DNA of 64,000 bases from Toxoplasma gondii ME49 (lineage: Eukaryota > Apicomplexa > Conoidasida > Eucoccidiorida > Sarcocystidae), in the NCBI RefSeq assembly GCF_000006565.2, contig NC_031474.1, positions 3,755,662 through 3,819,661 on the forward strand. The letters run 5' to 3'. Shown here piece after piece: positions 24,051 to 36,194 of this stretch (the stretch's first letter is position 1; the number at the start of each line of letters is the position of its first letter). The notes beneath the pieces are model-generated. The model was not told where the DNA came from. It did not search any database and was given only the letters and a program-made list of their open reading frames with translations. Made by a program: the position numbers and the translations under genes.

Positions 24051-25674
24051 ATGGCCCTCAACAGAGTGCCCTCCCGCGTACTGCCGTTCGCGGTGTCTGG
24101 GGTGTATGTACACCCCAGAAACGCCTGCCGGCTGCCTGCCGCGGCCGCCGTGTCGTCAGTTCCGTCTTCTGTCTCTGCTTTTTCCTCGCGGACAAATTTT
24201 CTTTCGCGCTCCTCATCGGCTGTGATGTCGCACCCTTGCGCCGCTACCGCCCGCCACTTTTCTTTCGCGATTCCTCCGGCCAACGCCGCAGCGCTCGCGG
24301 ACCCTCTCCCGGCGACGCCCACCCCGCCGCCAGTGTTTGAGGCTGTTTCGTCTGCCTCTTCCGGAATCGCGAGTGGGACTAACGCCCTGAAAAACGTCGA
24401 AGAAGTCTCCACCATGGAGCGCTACGAAGCCGCGGTGTACGAGGAAAGCTTTAAGAAGCCCATCGTCTGTCTGTTTTTCGCACGCTTCTCCCTCCAGAGC
24501 AAAGTCCTCCTCCAGCCCTTCCTCGACTTCGCCGCGAGCGCGAGCAACAACGCCACTTTCTTCCTCATCGACTGCGACCGCGTCCCCAGAGCTGCATACC
24601 ACGCTCGAGTGAGAAAAAGGCGCAGATTCACAGCGAGACGCCTCAAGCAGGAGACGCCTCGATTCGGACTGAGGACTCCGGCCGGAGGCATTCTAAAGGA
24701 CCGGAGGCCGTAACGTCCACACATGCCTCACAGTTGCGGGTCGGATAGAAACAGAGTGCGAGCAACCGGGACGGCCGGTCGGCAGGTCACAGGCACTTCA
24801 ACACCCGAAGAGCGGGGAAGCGGAAGATGAGAAGGGCAATGGTGTTCTTCTTAGCAGGTTTCAGTTGTTGCAAGAGACAGTCACCATTGAAGGGACGCAG
24901 CTGGAGAGAAAGAGGGAGACAGGGATGAGGAGAAAAGTGAATCGAGATGCAGAGGAGAAGATCGAGAAGGGAGTGGTGCCGAGAGAAGGCTGGAAACGCG
25001 AAAGATATGGAGCTGTCTCTTGTGCTCGCATTCGTCACTTCTCGCTTTCTTATTGCAGTCGAAGTAGCCGACTTGTGTAGACAAGCTTTTAGAAGGCTGT
25101 TTTCCACAGGCAGCAACTGCAGAGTTCTTCAAGTGGGTAAAAGAGCCATCACAACCCCCGCCATGTCGATTGGGTCGGGGCTGGCCAACGAAGCATCTCG
25201 AACCTGGCACTGCTTAGGTGAAGCGTGGAGAGGTTCACGCGTTCTCCCCCGTGTTTTCGATCCTTTTCCTCTCTGTCTCTGAACTGAAACTGTGTTCGTT
25301 GCTGGCCGTTTTTTCGTCTTCTTGTCTCCAGGTCGAAAACGTTCCCAGCCTCGTTGTGATGAAAGGCGACGACGCGTTCCGTCAGACCATCACTGACTCG
25401 GTCGGCGTCAAGACAGTAGGTTTTCGAGATTATCACTTCTTTCCTGAGTTTTGTTCTCGCTCTCTTTTTCTGCGCCCACTTGTCGCCTGTTTCCGCGCGT
25501 GTGCAAACGCGTGATTTTCTGCATGTCTTGTTGCCGTATGCTCCACACAGACTCGCGACAAGTGCACCGATGCGAAGAGTATTTGAGATTTCTTCTTTGT
25601 TCCCCAACCTGACTCGACTTCGGAGTTCAACTCGTCATACACACCGATAGGATCTTATGTCTACATACTTCTGG

Positions 25675-25706
<32 letters not shown>

Positions 25707-26128
25707 GTAGGTATTTGTACGTATATGTATATGTGTATGCACAGGTATATGCATGTAGTGATGGATGTGCGTGAGTGTGTAAAGGTGACTCGAATGAGGT
25801 TCAGGTGCAGAGATACTTCGGGCATGACTTTGAGGTTGTTTTTATCTGCACACATGTATTTCCCGTCCACATGCATGTAGTGCGGTTATTCCTCTCACTC
25901 TCTCAATGTAGGGACTGACAAAATGCTTTCCTTTCTCCAACTGCACACATGCGTTTGCGTTTCCAGGCCGGAGATTTGATTCAAGAGGCGCGGAGCGCTC
26001 TGGACCAAGTGCTTCGCTTGGATCAGCAGGAGGGCGGCACGAAGCTGCAGCCCGGAGTGAGTTCGTACACGCACCACATCGGCGTCGACAACTTGAATGT
26101 GTATCGCAAGGGCTGGCCTGTCGCTTGA
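24051..26128 (+). CDS. Organellar thioredoxin-fold protein lacking CXXC, three exons
   Basis: Exons are 24051-24608, 25332-25415 and 25967-26128, all joined in phase 0, giving 267 residues. Start context is excellent (GCGAAAATGGCC). Residues 1 to ~115 are Ala/Ser/Arg-rich and poor in acid, as expected of a mitochondrial or apicoplast leader. From ~125 the thioredoxin pattern follows: a first strand (VCLFFARFS), a helix, a second strand ending in Ile-Asp-Cys-Asp, then the cis-Pro loop (ENVPSLVVMKG) across the first splice junction and a closing helix (LIQEARSALDQVL). The spacing from Asp to the cis-Pro matches bacterial thioredoxin. Where CGPC would be, the sequence is FSLQSK, so no redox disulphide is possible. 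A structural or chaperone-like role is inferred. A donor-like GTGAGT lies in exon 3 at 26057, so an alternative C-terminus is possible. Confidence 0.72.
24097..24118. repeat. Perfect 22-bp palindrome with 2-base centre
   Basis: CTGGGGTGTA-TG-TACACCCCAG has ten-base perfect arms. It is the longest member of the GTGTA-TACAC family here and lies in the leader-coding part of exon 1 of the thioredoxin-fold gene, where it encodes Gly-Val-Tyr-Val-His-Pro. Confidence 0.75.
25675..25702. repeat. (AT)14 microsatellite in intron
   Basis: Uninterrupted AT dinucleotide run in intron 2 of the thioredoxin-fold gene, followed by degenerate GTATATG/TGCATG steps. Confidence 0.9.
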
Positions 26129-28190
26129 GAGAGAGAAGTTTGAGTTTTCTTCGCTCCTCTCTGTCGGGAAAACGTTGGAACTCGCGAAAAGGCTCTACCG
26201 AGGAAAAAGTGGTCCACAAGTCCGACGCCTGTGCGCAACTCACTCGCGCGAGTGTCGCAGGCCTCGAACTTGTTCGCTGGGCTGTCGCTGCGTGTACATA
26301 CACCTGGGATAGGGTGCTCACTCTTTTCCTGATCCCGTCGTTTTCCAGTTCCTGCCTTCTCCGGAGATGCGTTTTTCTTCCAACTCAAAGGTCGAAGCGT
26401 CTGTAGATGACGGGGTGCATTCTCCGGCGCGCGATCGACGCACTGGCTAGCGAGCCTGACACGCTTCTGCCCGATTGTTTCTGGGGAAAACGACTGGACA
26501 AGCCGTACACTCAAAATGCATCTGCATGGAGTCAACGCTGACAGCACACGAACGAATATACAAAGAAAGATACAGTCGCACACACATCAGTCTAAACGCA
26601 TTTCTGCATCTACGTATTTGTGTAGAAAGATGCTTTCTGCGTTTCTCTGAAAGGAAAACACACTTCTGTGAGGAAAAACAGAGGAGTTGGGACCAGCACT
26701 TCTGTACAGCAAGTTTGTCTCTCTTTCAGTTCTGCACCACGCAGTAGCTCCAGTGACGTGTTTCAGCTTTTCGGTGTCTGGAGACGTAAACGCAAACAGA
26801 AAACTTGGAAAACGGACTCGAGAAACCTGCAGAACAGCCCTCACAGGACTACGAAAGTCAAGAGACAGACAACGGATCCTAAAAGACTTCCCTCACGGGG
26901 TTCCCCTTCCTTCTGTGCTTCCTCATCACCATAATATATATATATATATATAACGTTCGGAGTCTCTTATCTGCACCAGAAAATATATATATATATATAT
27001 ATACATATATATACGTAGATAGAGGTACCAGGTAGATGGCTACAACATGAAGACGAGAAACGATCTCCATGTTGTATGTATCTCTACATGTATGTGTTGC
27101 TCTTTACAGTCCAAGAGAGTTTGAAATACTCTTGATTTTGGGAAGATGCGCTTTCTTCTCTTTTCTCTGGACGTTTCGTGCTTTCCCGTCTGCTTTTGTT
27201 TCCTTTGTCGTCTTCTCTCTTCACGCGCCTCTGAAGATATGCTCGGTTGTCTTCACGAGCGACACGACTCGGCGGAGAAGTGGATAATTCTTGGCAAACA
27301 AGTGACGAAAAGAAAACCTTCACTCGCGCGTGGCCCAGAAAAAAGGCGGAAAATCAAGCAAAATGACCACAAACCAGCGTCTCTCTAAGGCAAATGCTCT
27401 GCAATACGGCAGTGCATACACTCACACGCGCGCGGAAATCCTTTCTTCTCTTCAGGCTCTCGGTATCTTATCGGTACCTCTGTCTACCTATCAACCTGTA
27501 CATATGTAAAAATTCATAAATATATACACATATATTCATATTTCCTTAGAGAAGACCTAGAAGTGCTAGTCGGATACATGTGTACGTCTATTCATCCAGG
27601 TATCTATTTGGTCCATCTGTGTACATATATATACATGCATTTATATATATTTTCAGAGAGACGAATGTCAAACTATATATATATATAGTGTTTATGGAGA
27701 AAAAAGCGGATGTGTTACATATGCATACACGCTCAGAAGTAAGAAATTGGAGGCGGTGTGGAGAGAGTCGGAGCGTTGCAGACTGCAAGTTCAGAGACGA
27801 AGCTCGAATGGAAGAAGCTGCGAAGAGGATATTGACTTTTCGGGAAATGGATTTACACTGTTGTTCAAGGGAAACTTGCAAGCAGTTAGTCATACTTTCA
27901 AAATGACGTGGAAAAGCGGAAGAGAAAAAGAAAATCGAAAAAAAGGGGGAACGACAGCCACACCAAACGCAGTTCCACACGCAAGCATGCCGCCTTTGCG
28001 CATGCATGTCAACTCTTCTGTCTCCATGTTTGTACACCCTGTTCGTGTTTCTCTTTCCTTCGCTCCTGTCTGCGACTCCGCTTTTTTTTCTTTTGCCTTC
28101 TGCGTTCCTGCTCCACGTCTCCTTTCTCTTCTTTTTCTTCTGTGTCTTCCTCTCTTGCAGACGGTTTCTTCCCCCGTTGCCTGGGAGCGA
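26129..28190. other. Convergent intergenic region with AT microsatellites
   Basis: Lies between the 3' ends of two genes converging on it. It holds AT runs at 26934-26951 and 26983-27014, a shorter one near 27674-27689, and an interrupted GTGTACATACAC near 26292. No supported coding sequence. Confidence 0.55.
26292..26303. repeat. GTGTA-ca-TACAC palindrome
   Basis: Five-base perfect arms around CA, about 160 bp beyond the stop codon of the thioredoxin-fold gene. A related imperfect copy (GTGTACATACAA) is at 28463-28474. Confidence 0.45.
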
Positions 28191-30158
28191 CTAGTCCTCT
28201 GTCGACTGCCCTCCACTCCGGGAGTCCAAGAAAGAATTGTAGCTGAGGTCCACAGCCACGCTTCCAGCGTGCAGAAGAACGAAGTCTCGAGTGCTCTTCC
28301 CGAATCGAAGAGTGTCTTGTTCTCTGAAAAGGAAAGAGCGGCGCAAACACGACTTAAACGAGAAGATAAGCAACACCGGAAACGACAGAAGAAGAACAAG
28401 AAGACCCACGTCGAGAAAACACGACAAACATGGCCAGCTGATGTGCATGTGTCTGGGATCGGGTGTACATACAACTCAGCGCTCGGAACTGAGCAGAAGT
28501 GTAAAAGGCACCGAATCCAGTTTCGCACAAATGCGTTGATTATTTGCACCGCGCACCCTGAAAGTTATTTTCCCCCATTGTGTTCTCCAAAAATCGGTTG
28601 CTTTCTTTTACTTCAACAGATTGCAGTGTGGGCGTGACAGGAGCAGGGAAAATCGAGAGCACTCCAGAGAAGAAAGGAATCGATGCAACGCTTTCAAATG
28701 AATCGGTATGACTGATGATCTCGTCTAATCTCTGTCTCCAACTAAACATCAAATGAGCGCCTTTGCATCCGTCAAACCAGAAACAAAACCTAGTCGTTTT
28801 CCAAGATTCCAAACGCACACCTCAGCGTGAAAGCCCTCTGTCTCTTTACCGGTCAAACTCTCTTTTTATCTCTCTCTTCTTTCGCTTCTTCGATTGTCTA
28901 ATCTAAACAGCACGCATCTTCCCTCGACTGGCTTGCAGAGAGATCTGGAAATCTTTTCGCGGACACCCGAGAACAACGAAGACGCACCTGAGCTGGTAGT
29001 AGCGACACGTCTCAATTTTCGCGCCGTTTAAGTACGTCCCGTTAGTGCTTTCAAGGTCGATTATGTAGGGACTTTCAACAGAGGAAAACAGAAAGAAGAC
29101 GAGAGAAAATGGAAAGACGGGATATGGGCGGGAAGGAGACACAGAGGAATTCGAGAGAGACTCGAGGGGGCAAAAGAGCGAGACTTGAACAGGAACGAAG
29201 AAACTGCGAAAGACCTGAAAACCGACGATACGCGAGCGAAACTACAGGACAGGAGGAGTCGGAAAACGGAGAAAAAAAGGGGGAAATCGAAATTAATGCA
29301 GACAAGAGACAGAATAAAGGAAGAAACGTGGACACAAACGGAACGACACAGAGAAATGGAGAAGAGGCATGAACGACGGGCGAGAGAGAAAAATGCGTGC
29401 GACGATAATAGGCTTTTACGAAAATGGAGAAACAAACCGAACAGCAGCAGACAGCTACGGAAGAGAGGTGCTGCACTTCGCGACACAGACGTACCGTCCC
29501 AAAAACAACTGCAACGTCACGTGGATAATGTTCCACGCCAACAGAAGCCAACAGACGATACGAGAAAACTGGCGTCGAGAAAATACTAAAAAATAACAGA
29601 AGATATTCACCGGCATGCATCTCTGCCTATATATATATATATAAAGAAACGAGGACATATTTCAAACACCGCAAACCAAACAAGACGCGAACAACTCTAG
29701 AAAAATGGACATGTACGTGCTGGTCGATGGATGGACCGACACAAACAGAGACCTGTAAATAGACATGTTTATGTAAATATATACGTATATACGTGTTAGA
29801 GTGTGTATATATATATATATATATATAAAGCCGCATCTACATGTACATATTAAGTATAAATAAATAAGTAAATAAAAACACAAAAAATTGACATTTTGCT
29901 CACCTGACGTCTCCGAGTTTCCGTCGAAACTGCAGAACTGCATGCTGTTTGGAGATCGTCGGATGCATGAGGAGAATGTCGGCGACGCGATTGTCTTTTC
30001 CGAAAATGAAAGACGAACGGCGATGGAGGTGGAGCGTCTCTGTTCATAAGCCGCAGAAAAGAGATTCCCTTTTTTACGAATAAAAGAAAAGCGGAAACAT
30101 GCTTCTGCAAAGCCTACGACGTGCCCTCAAAAGGTCCTCTTTGACCAGAATTATCAGC

Positions 30159-30189
<31 letters not shown>

Positions 30190-33100
30190 TACATATATGT
30201 ATAAACATGTATGGTTGTATATACGTATAAATATGCAGACATGAATTCATATTCATACACTTTCTACAAATATAGTTAAATCCCTATACCACCCCAATAC
30301 GCAGACGTATATATATATATATATAAATATATCATGTATATGTATATATATGTTGAAATACCGTATATGTATTTCGACACAAATAAATTCGATTGGCCTT
30401 GACCGCGACCTCCATTCTGGTCATTTCCAGCTGTCCCTTTAGGTCCTGTCGCCCTTCACATATACACACATGTTTAAACACAACGATATATATATATATA
30501 TATTTATATTATGCATGTAACTATAAATATATATATATATATGAAAGTAAGTATGTGTGCATCTGGAAATACTCACCCTACGAGCATATATCCACGGATG
30601 TGAGCACCGTTTCTTGCTTGGTTTTTGCCTCGTGGTTATCCTCGTCGGCAAAGCCAAAGAGAGTCAGACTACACTTTTTTACATCGAGGAGAACTGAACA
30701 GACAGGGATTTCGATGTGCTTGTGTCTGAGACGAAGAAATTCCGAGAGAAGCGAAGTCTGACAGACGTTCGGGGGAATGACACTCACTGTCAGGCTCTTG
30801 ATTCGCGACCTCTGCTGCAGGTTTCGTTCGATCGTTCTTGAACATGTAGAGGCGCCACTTCTTCGAGGGCATGGCGGCGTCTGCGGGCTCTGTGTGCTGC
30901 AGAAAAAGAGTCGTGGAAAAAAAAGGTCCTCACTGACTCAAGGTGGTGGATTCGGCCGTTGTTTTGAAAGAGTTACGCAAGTTCAAGCGGCAACGAACGT
31001 ACGAAGGGATCTCTCCACTTCCGTCAGAGTGTCGCGACACACACATAGCCTCCTTTCCGGGCAGGAAAGCTTCTGCATTCGGTAGACACACGAGAGGGAA
31101 GAAAACAGCAAAGAGAAGAAAACGGAAAAAGAGCCTTTTCTCACGCTGTCCCCTTCCACCTTGACTCCTCAAATCCTCAAACAGCAACGTGAAAAAACGC
31201 CTCAGTTGCTATTCACTAATGCAACCCAAGACGCAGCATCATATACATATATATACATATATATATATATATATATCCATATATATACATATCTACATAC
31301 CAATCTATATACATATCTGCGTGTATTTGTGCATTTACGTAGATATTTCTCCAAACAAACACATAAATATATATACATATATATATGAATATGCGCGATA
31401 CAGAGACCTCCGCAACCACGGAAGGATCGATGGAAGAGAGGAGAGGAGCAAAGAGCTGCGGGGAGAGTAGCAGAGACGAGGACTGAAGTCTGCAGGTGCA
31501 TTTGTGAACTCCCAGTGTACGAAGAAGACGGGAGGAGCATGTTGGGGCCAGGTGTGTGGCCGCACATCGGCGGCGCATTTTCGCGGAAGCCAGTCCGTTT
31601 GAACGAAACGTCGGGAACTCTTAGTGGACTGAAACGGAGCTGTTTGTAAAGCGAGTGAGTCGCCTGCGCTCTGTGCCAAGGTATGCGCCGAACCTTCAAG
31701 GAGACGCCGTTTCTCGAGTTCTCGCCCCGGTCCTCGCTGAGCAGTCCAGAGGGCTCGAAATTTGGCCTCAACGCTGGAAACCAAGTCAAAGGAAGACACT
31801 CTGCAAAGCGGGTGACGGAACAAGACGTCCACGACCTGGCCAGTGAACAGAGGACGCCGAGCAAACGCACACGAAAAAGCGGACAGGAAGGAACACAGAC
31901 ACAACACAGAGACAGGCAGCAGAGAAGCAAAGAGAGAGAGAAGAAAAGAGAAGAGAAAGAGAGAAAAGAGAAGAGAAAGAGAGAAAAGAGAGGAAAGAGA
32001 GTAGACAGGAGAGAGAAGCAGCATGTGGAATAGGCAAGACGGCAGTGAGAGTGAAATTCGCAGATCTGGATGCCAAGGCAAGTCCGTCAGCAAGTGGAGA
32101 TTGGCCCACCACAAAACGCAGAAAAGGAGACTTTGATAGCTCGAGATCGACAGAGATGGAAACCTATGGACCGGTGGAGGGCGAGAATGGGAAAGTGCTA
32201 CAGACACAGATGGCGACAGACATCGATATGGGCGCCTGCGTAGAGAAACGAGGACAGCAACGAAGATTTATCTGAAGCAGGAACTCTCCACCTTGAGAGA
32301 GGACGCCACTGAGACGTCGACCGTGTGGCAGATGTGCATGCAACATTGCGAACGCGCCATGTCCCCCCGAGACGCGGTTGACGTGAGGATAGCTGTTCAG
32401 TACCATCTTGTTTCTCTGTTTCATGCTGCCCCTGTCGAGCGTCATCCTTCACGAGTCCTGTTCCAGTCTCTGAGGGTCGACCCCAAGCAAATGGGTGTTT
32501 TTCCTCGTGCTCCTCGTTCGGTGACTTGGAGAAACTTCGCGGATTCCGACTCCGGGTGAGCCCTGTCTGTTCCTCCCGTTTCTCCCTCTTCGTAGCTGCG
32601 TGGAAGCTTTCGCTCTTCACCTTCGCGTCCGCCAGGTCCTTCTTCACTTCCCAGCTGGCGGCGCCTCGCTCTCTGTCGGAGCGCTCGTTCTCTCGCTTTT
32701 CAAAAGGACAGTCGCCGCCAGGGATTCGAGGTCTGTCGGCCTTGTCGAGGGACTTAGGAGAGAACTCCACGATTCCTCTCCTAGGCACCCCCCGTAGAAG
32801 GCGAGTATCCTCCGCACGACTTTGCCACTCAGCTGCTCGCAGCAACGCAGCTTCTCGTCGCGCTTTCTCTGCTTCCTCTGCTGCTGCGGTTGCCCCAGCA
32901 GCGACTTGCAACAAGCGTTCCAGTCCTCCTTCAGGGTGTCTTCTCCCTTCTCTCCTCTCGGTTCCCCTCTCTTCTCTCCCTTCCCTTCGTTCTCTCCAGT
33001 GTCTTTCTTCTCTGGAACCCAGTCCTTCTCTCTCTCGTCTCTCAGCTTCTCTCTCCCTCTCGCTTCGTCCTCGGCTGCGGCTGCGAGTTCTTCGGGACTG

Positions 33101-33532
33101 TCTCTTCAGCTTCGCGTTGAACGCGTCCTCGTCTCGACTCTGTGACTCTCGAGACGAAGGGGGCTCGCAAGACCCGGGAGTCTCTCCGAAAGAGGAGCGA
33201 GTGGTGTCACACCGAGAAGTCGCCAGTCGCGAGCCGCGAGAGGAGAGCGAGTTCCCCGAGTCTCGGAGAGCCGCCTCTCCAGCAGAGAAAGACGCTTCTC
33301 CGACCTCTCGCTGGGGAGGTGGGTGCGTGTCTGAAGAAGAGACCTCCGTTCCGCGACTGCGCGATGCACTCCGAGCCGCGCCGACCTTTCCAGGAGGACG
33401 CACAACCGAGGCTTCTCCGTTTTCCGGCTGGTCGGAGAGCTGTCGGCGCTCGCGGGAGAAAAGAGGGTCGTAGACAGAGCGCGAAGAAGTCGACGCAGAG
33501 AGGGCGGCTCTGCAGCGCGAGTGGTGCTCCAT
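28191..33532 (-). CDS. FHA-domain RNA-processing protein, SNIP1/Pml1 family, six exons
   Basis: Exons on the minus strand, 5' to 3': 33532-32404, 31773-31694, 30896-30788, 30039-29904, 29071-28988 and 28323-28191. Phases close to 556 residues. ATG context is AACATGG. Residues 1 to ~330 are rich in Arg-Ser, Arg-Glu and Ser, an RS-type region. From ~380 the match to human SNIP1 is continuous: PNFEPSGLL, KKWRLYMFKND, then the FHA domain. That domain shows a His-Arg-Arg-Ser turn, GKDNRVADI, HPTISKQHAVLQFR, DLESTNGTYLNG and DTLRFGKSTRDFVLLH. These hold the phosphothreonine-binding Arg/Ser/His and Asn positions, spread over four exons. SNIP1/Pml1 belongs to the RES complex of the activated spliceosome, where it supports splicing and pre-mRNA retention; that role is inferred by homology. 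The tail after the FHA domain is short and ends in SGGQSTED. The 730-base and longer introns are packed with AT repeats. Confidence 0.9.
29622..31388. repeat. AT-dinucleotide clusters in introns of the FHA gene
   Basis: Runs of TA/AT occur near 29624-29644, 29805-29828, 30159-30185, 30307-30325, 30487-30501, 30526-30542, 31245-31276 and 31366-31386. Degenerate TACATATA and TATGTATA steps fall between them. All lie in three introns of the FHA gene and none in its exons. Confidence 0.85.
31924..32012. repeat. Polypurine tract with 20-bp tandem unit
   Basis: An almost pure A/G stretch on +. The unit AAAAGAGAAGAGAAAGAGAG occurs exactly at 31944-31963 and 31964-31983, and a third begins at 31984. 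It lies in the first intron of the FHA gene, so the transcript carries the pyrimidine strand. Confidence 0.85.
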
Positions 33533-35134
33533 GTTTCCGGAAGTCGAGGAGACACGAAGTCGCAGAGATGGTCAGAGAGAGACAGACAAAGGACGAAGGA
33601 CGCCGTGGAAAAAGTCAGAAAGTCTCGACGCAGAGGAACGGCGTCGTCGACATTTTGCCGGTCACAGCGATCCGGCAGACTCAGGTTATCACCCCGGTCC
33701 CCACTGGAAAAGGCGAGTGACTGTTTTTCTCTGAAAAAGAAGGAAGAGGAGAACCAGCACCTAGAATCCTGCGCGACGACTGTCGTCACGTGGAGGCAAG
33801 ACAACGCAGTTCTTTCTGACTAGAGAGCGTCGCGACGCAAAACACGATTCGACGTACACTCGAGAGAGGGACTGTTCCATGCAGACTTGACTTCCCCACC
33901 GCGACGCGACAGACAGCCCCTTTGTGTTTCTCGGAAGGGACAGGAGAAAACGTCAAGAGGAAACTGCAACTGGTAAATGCGCAGAGGGCACCGGCAGGAA
34001 AAGAAACGTTCCGAGTCGTCTGCGTTTCTGCTCAACCGTTTGACCTTGCAAGGCGAGAGATTTCTGGCCGGCCACACAGCCAGCAAAAAGAGGTCTCAGA
34101 AACTGTGACAGAGAAGACACTTTGAGGGCGAGATGAAACGTGGAGAAAAGTCGACTGCGGCCTCCACAAAAACAGACAAGTCCGCGCCGAGACGTCCCTG
34201 TCGGCCGTTCGGAGACGAAAGTGAAGTCGCATTCGTTCGTCTGAGGGAATTTTCGCGGCGCAGACGTTTGTCGCAAACCGTGGGTTTCCTGACGACTCTC
34301 AAAAACGGAAAGAAGAAGGGTGTTGAACTCTCGCCGAAGTCGAAAAGAGAGGACAGCGGAAGAGAAAAACACCGATTTCTGTGCTGGGTGGCGTGTACAA
34401 GGAAAAGACAGATGTCTACACAGCCGGGGGAGAGATCTCTTTTGATCACGTAAAGGCGGTCAGAAATCACGGGGAAAGATAAAAGAAAGTTTTGCAAACG
34501 GACACTCGCTGCCGGGGCTACTCTGTACAGGAGTGGCGGCAGAGACATGTCAACGAAATCGGTCGAATTGTTCCTCGAGAGCTGCACCGTCCTGCTACGC
34601 AAAAAACGTCTCTCCCTGCACAAAAGACAGCATTGCCTTGCGGCAGAAGTGGGGGTTTACAGAAAAAGAACTCCTGCCAAAGTCTAGGCTGAGAACCGCG
34701 ACAAACACGGAGAAAAGACGCGAAAATATGGACGCATGCGCCGTGAAAAAAATACCGCGGCGACGACTCGTCGCGACCCGAAGCCAAGCGCTGAGACGAA
34801 TTGCAAATGTAGACGAAGAATGTTTAACTCCATTGACAATCTTATATCTACAGTCTGCAATGACCACTGTTCCAGGATCTCCAAAGTATGTAGTGGGCCG
34901 GTTAAACGAGTAGATAGGAGTCGTGTAAGAGTTGTAAAGAAGAAAAAGCCTGAAGCAGACTTTCACAGCCACCGACAACCCTACTTCTGCACGTTGTCGC
35001 AGCAGTGCGGATCGTGATCCACGTCACCTTTTATCTCTAAAATCTACAGCAGCCACACCGGACGCGGGCTGCGCCGAGAACGAAAGATCACAGGGAGGCC
35101 ATGCTTGTGCTTCTCACAGTTTCAGGCGAAAGTC

Positions 35135-35197
35135 TGTCTGTGCAAAGTCTCTGCGATCCAGAACTGTACACATCAACTCAACTAAACAGAGCCCCTC
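35135..35197 (+). repeat. Dispersed repeat, copy C
   Basis: TCTGTGCAAAG, then CTGCGATCCAGAACTGTAC, then CTAAACAGAGCC. It lines up with copy A (3110-3172) over about 60 bases with scattered substitutions and no large gap. Confidence 0.55.
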
Positions 35198-36153
35198 AGA
35201 AAAACAGTTTGATTTGTTGATGGAACGGTGGGACGTGCTTCCAGAAAACGGAACCTGATGCGGCGGTACTGACCACACTCGCTTCTGACCAGGTGTTTCC
35301 TCTCGGAGGAGTTCTTCTTTTTGAGCGTTGCTCCTCACCCCGAGGTTTTTGGGAATCAGCCCTTCTTGGTGAATGACACGAACTGAACGTTTTCTGAGGA
35401 GAACCCCAATCTAAGGCTGACAGCAACGCGTTCGTCTCGCGGTTTCACTAAGGACTGAACTGGTTCCTCTCGTTGGCCGTCGTCCGAGTTTCGATTTGTT
35501 GACAACTTAGCGTTTCGGGTTCGCAGAGCTGTGCGTCACCACTCATGGCGTCAGTATGTCAACGAAGTGTCGCCGATTGTGGAAACAACGCACTTAGCAT
35601 TGCGAGCCAAAGATTAAGCTGCACTACGATGAAACTTCGCATTAGATACATCAAGCGAACTCCCACCGCTTAGGGCCATCAGAGAACGCCGTTGGTTGGG
35701 TAACAAGTAGCCGGTAGTGAGGTACGGAGACGTAAGGAACTTGACAAGCAATACTCAAGCCTCAGGGGGCAGACTCGGCTTCGGATTTTTCACACAAAGG
35801 GGTCGCGGTCTCTTCTGGCGCATGCACGGTTGTTCCTGTGACATCGATCCGACGGACTCCACGTGCAGTACAAGCTCGTGAAAGGCAACGTCGTTCTTTC
35901 CACATAGACAGTACCACACGGTCAGTTCATAAAAAGAATTTTTCCGTAAAAGCTGGAAACGAAGTCTTTACAGCAGTCTCCTGTGGGGGATTCCCTGCTG
36001 AAGTCTCAAGATGCGCACCCTCCATGTCGGCTCGCTACTCCCTTGTTACTGGAAAAGATCCAGTTATGAACGTTAACCACGTCCGGAGACACTTTTTTAC
36101 CTATCTACCATCTAAAATTGTGTAAATGCACACACATGTATGAATGCATGTCC

Positions 36154-36156
<3 letters not shown>

Positions 36157-36191
<35 letters not shown>
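36157..36191. repeat. (TA)17 microsatellite
   Basis: Uninterrupted TA run, the only long AT microsatellite between 31.4 kb and the cullin gene. Confidence 0.9.

Positions 36192-36194
<3 letters not shown>

Noticed and set aside
25109..25135. A 27-base mini-exon candidate (acceptor TTCCACAG, donor GTAAAA) in intron 1 of the thioredoxin-fold gene
   Set aside because: It is in phase, but including it would add nine residues before the cis-Pro loop and break the normal thioredoxin spacing, which is exact without it.
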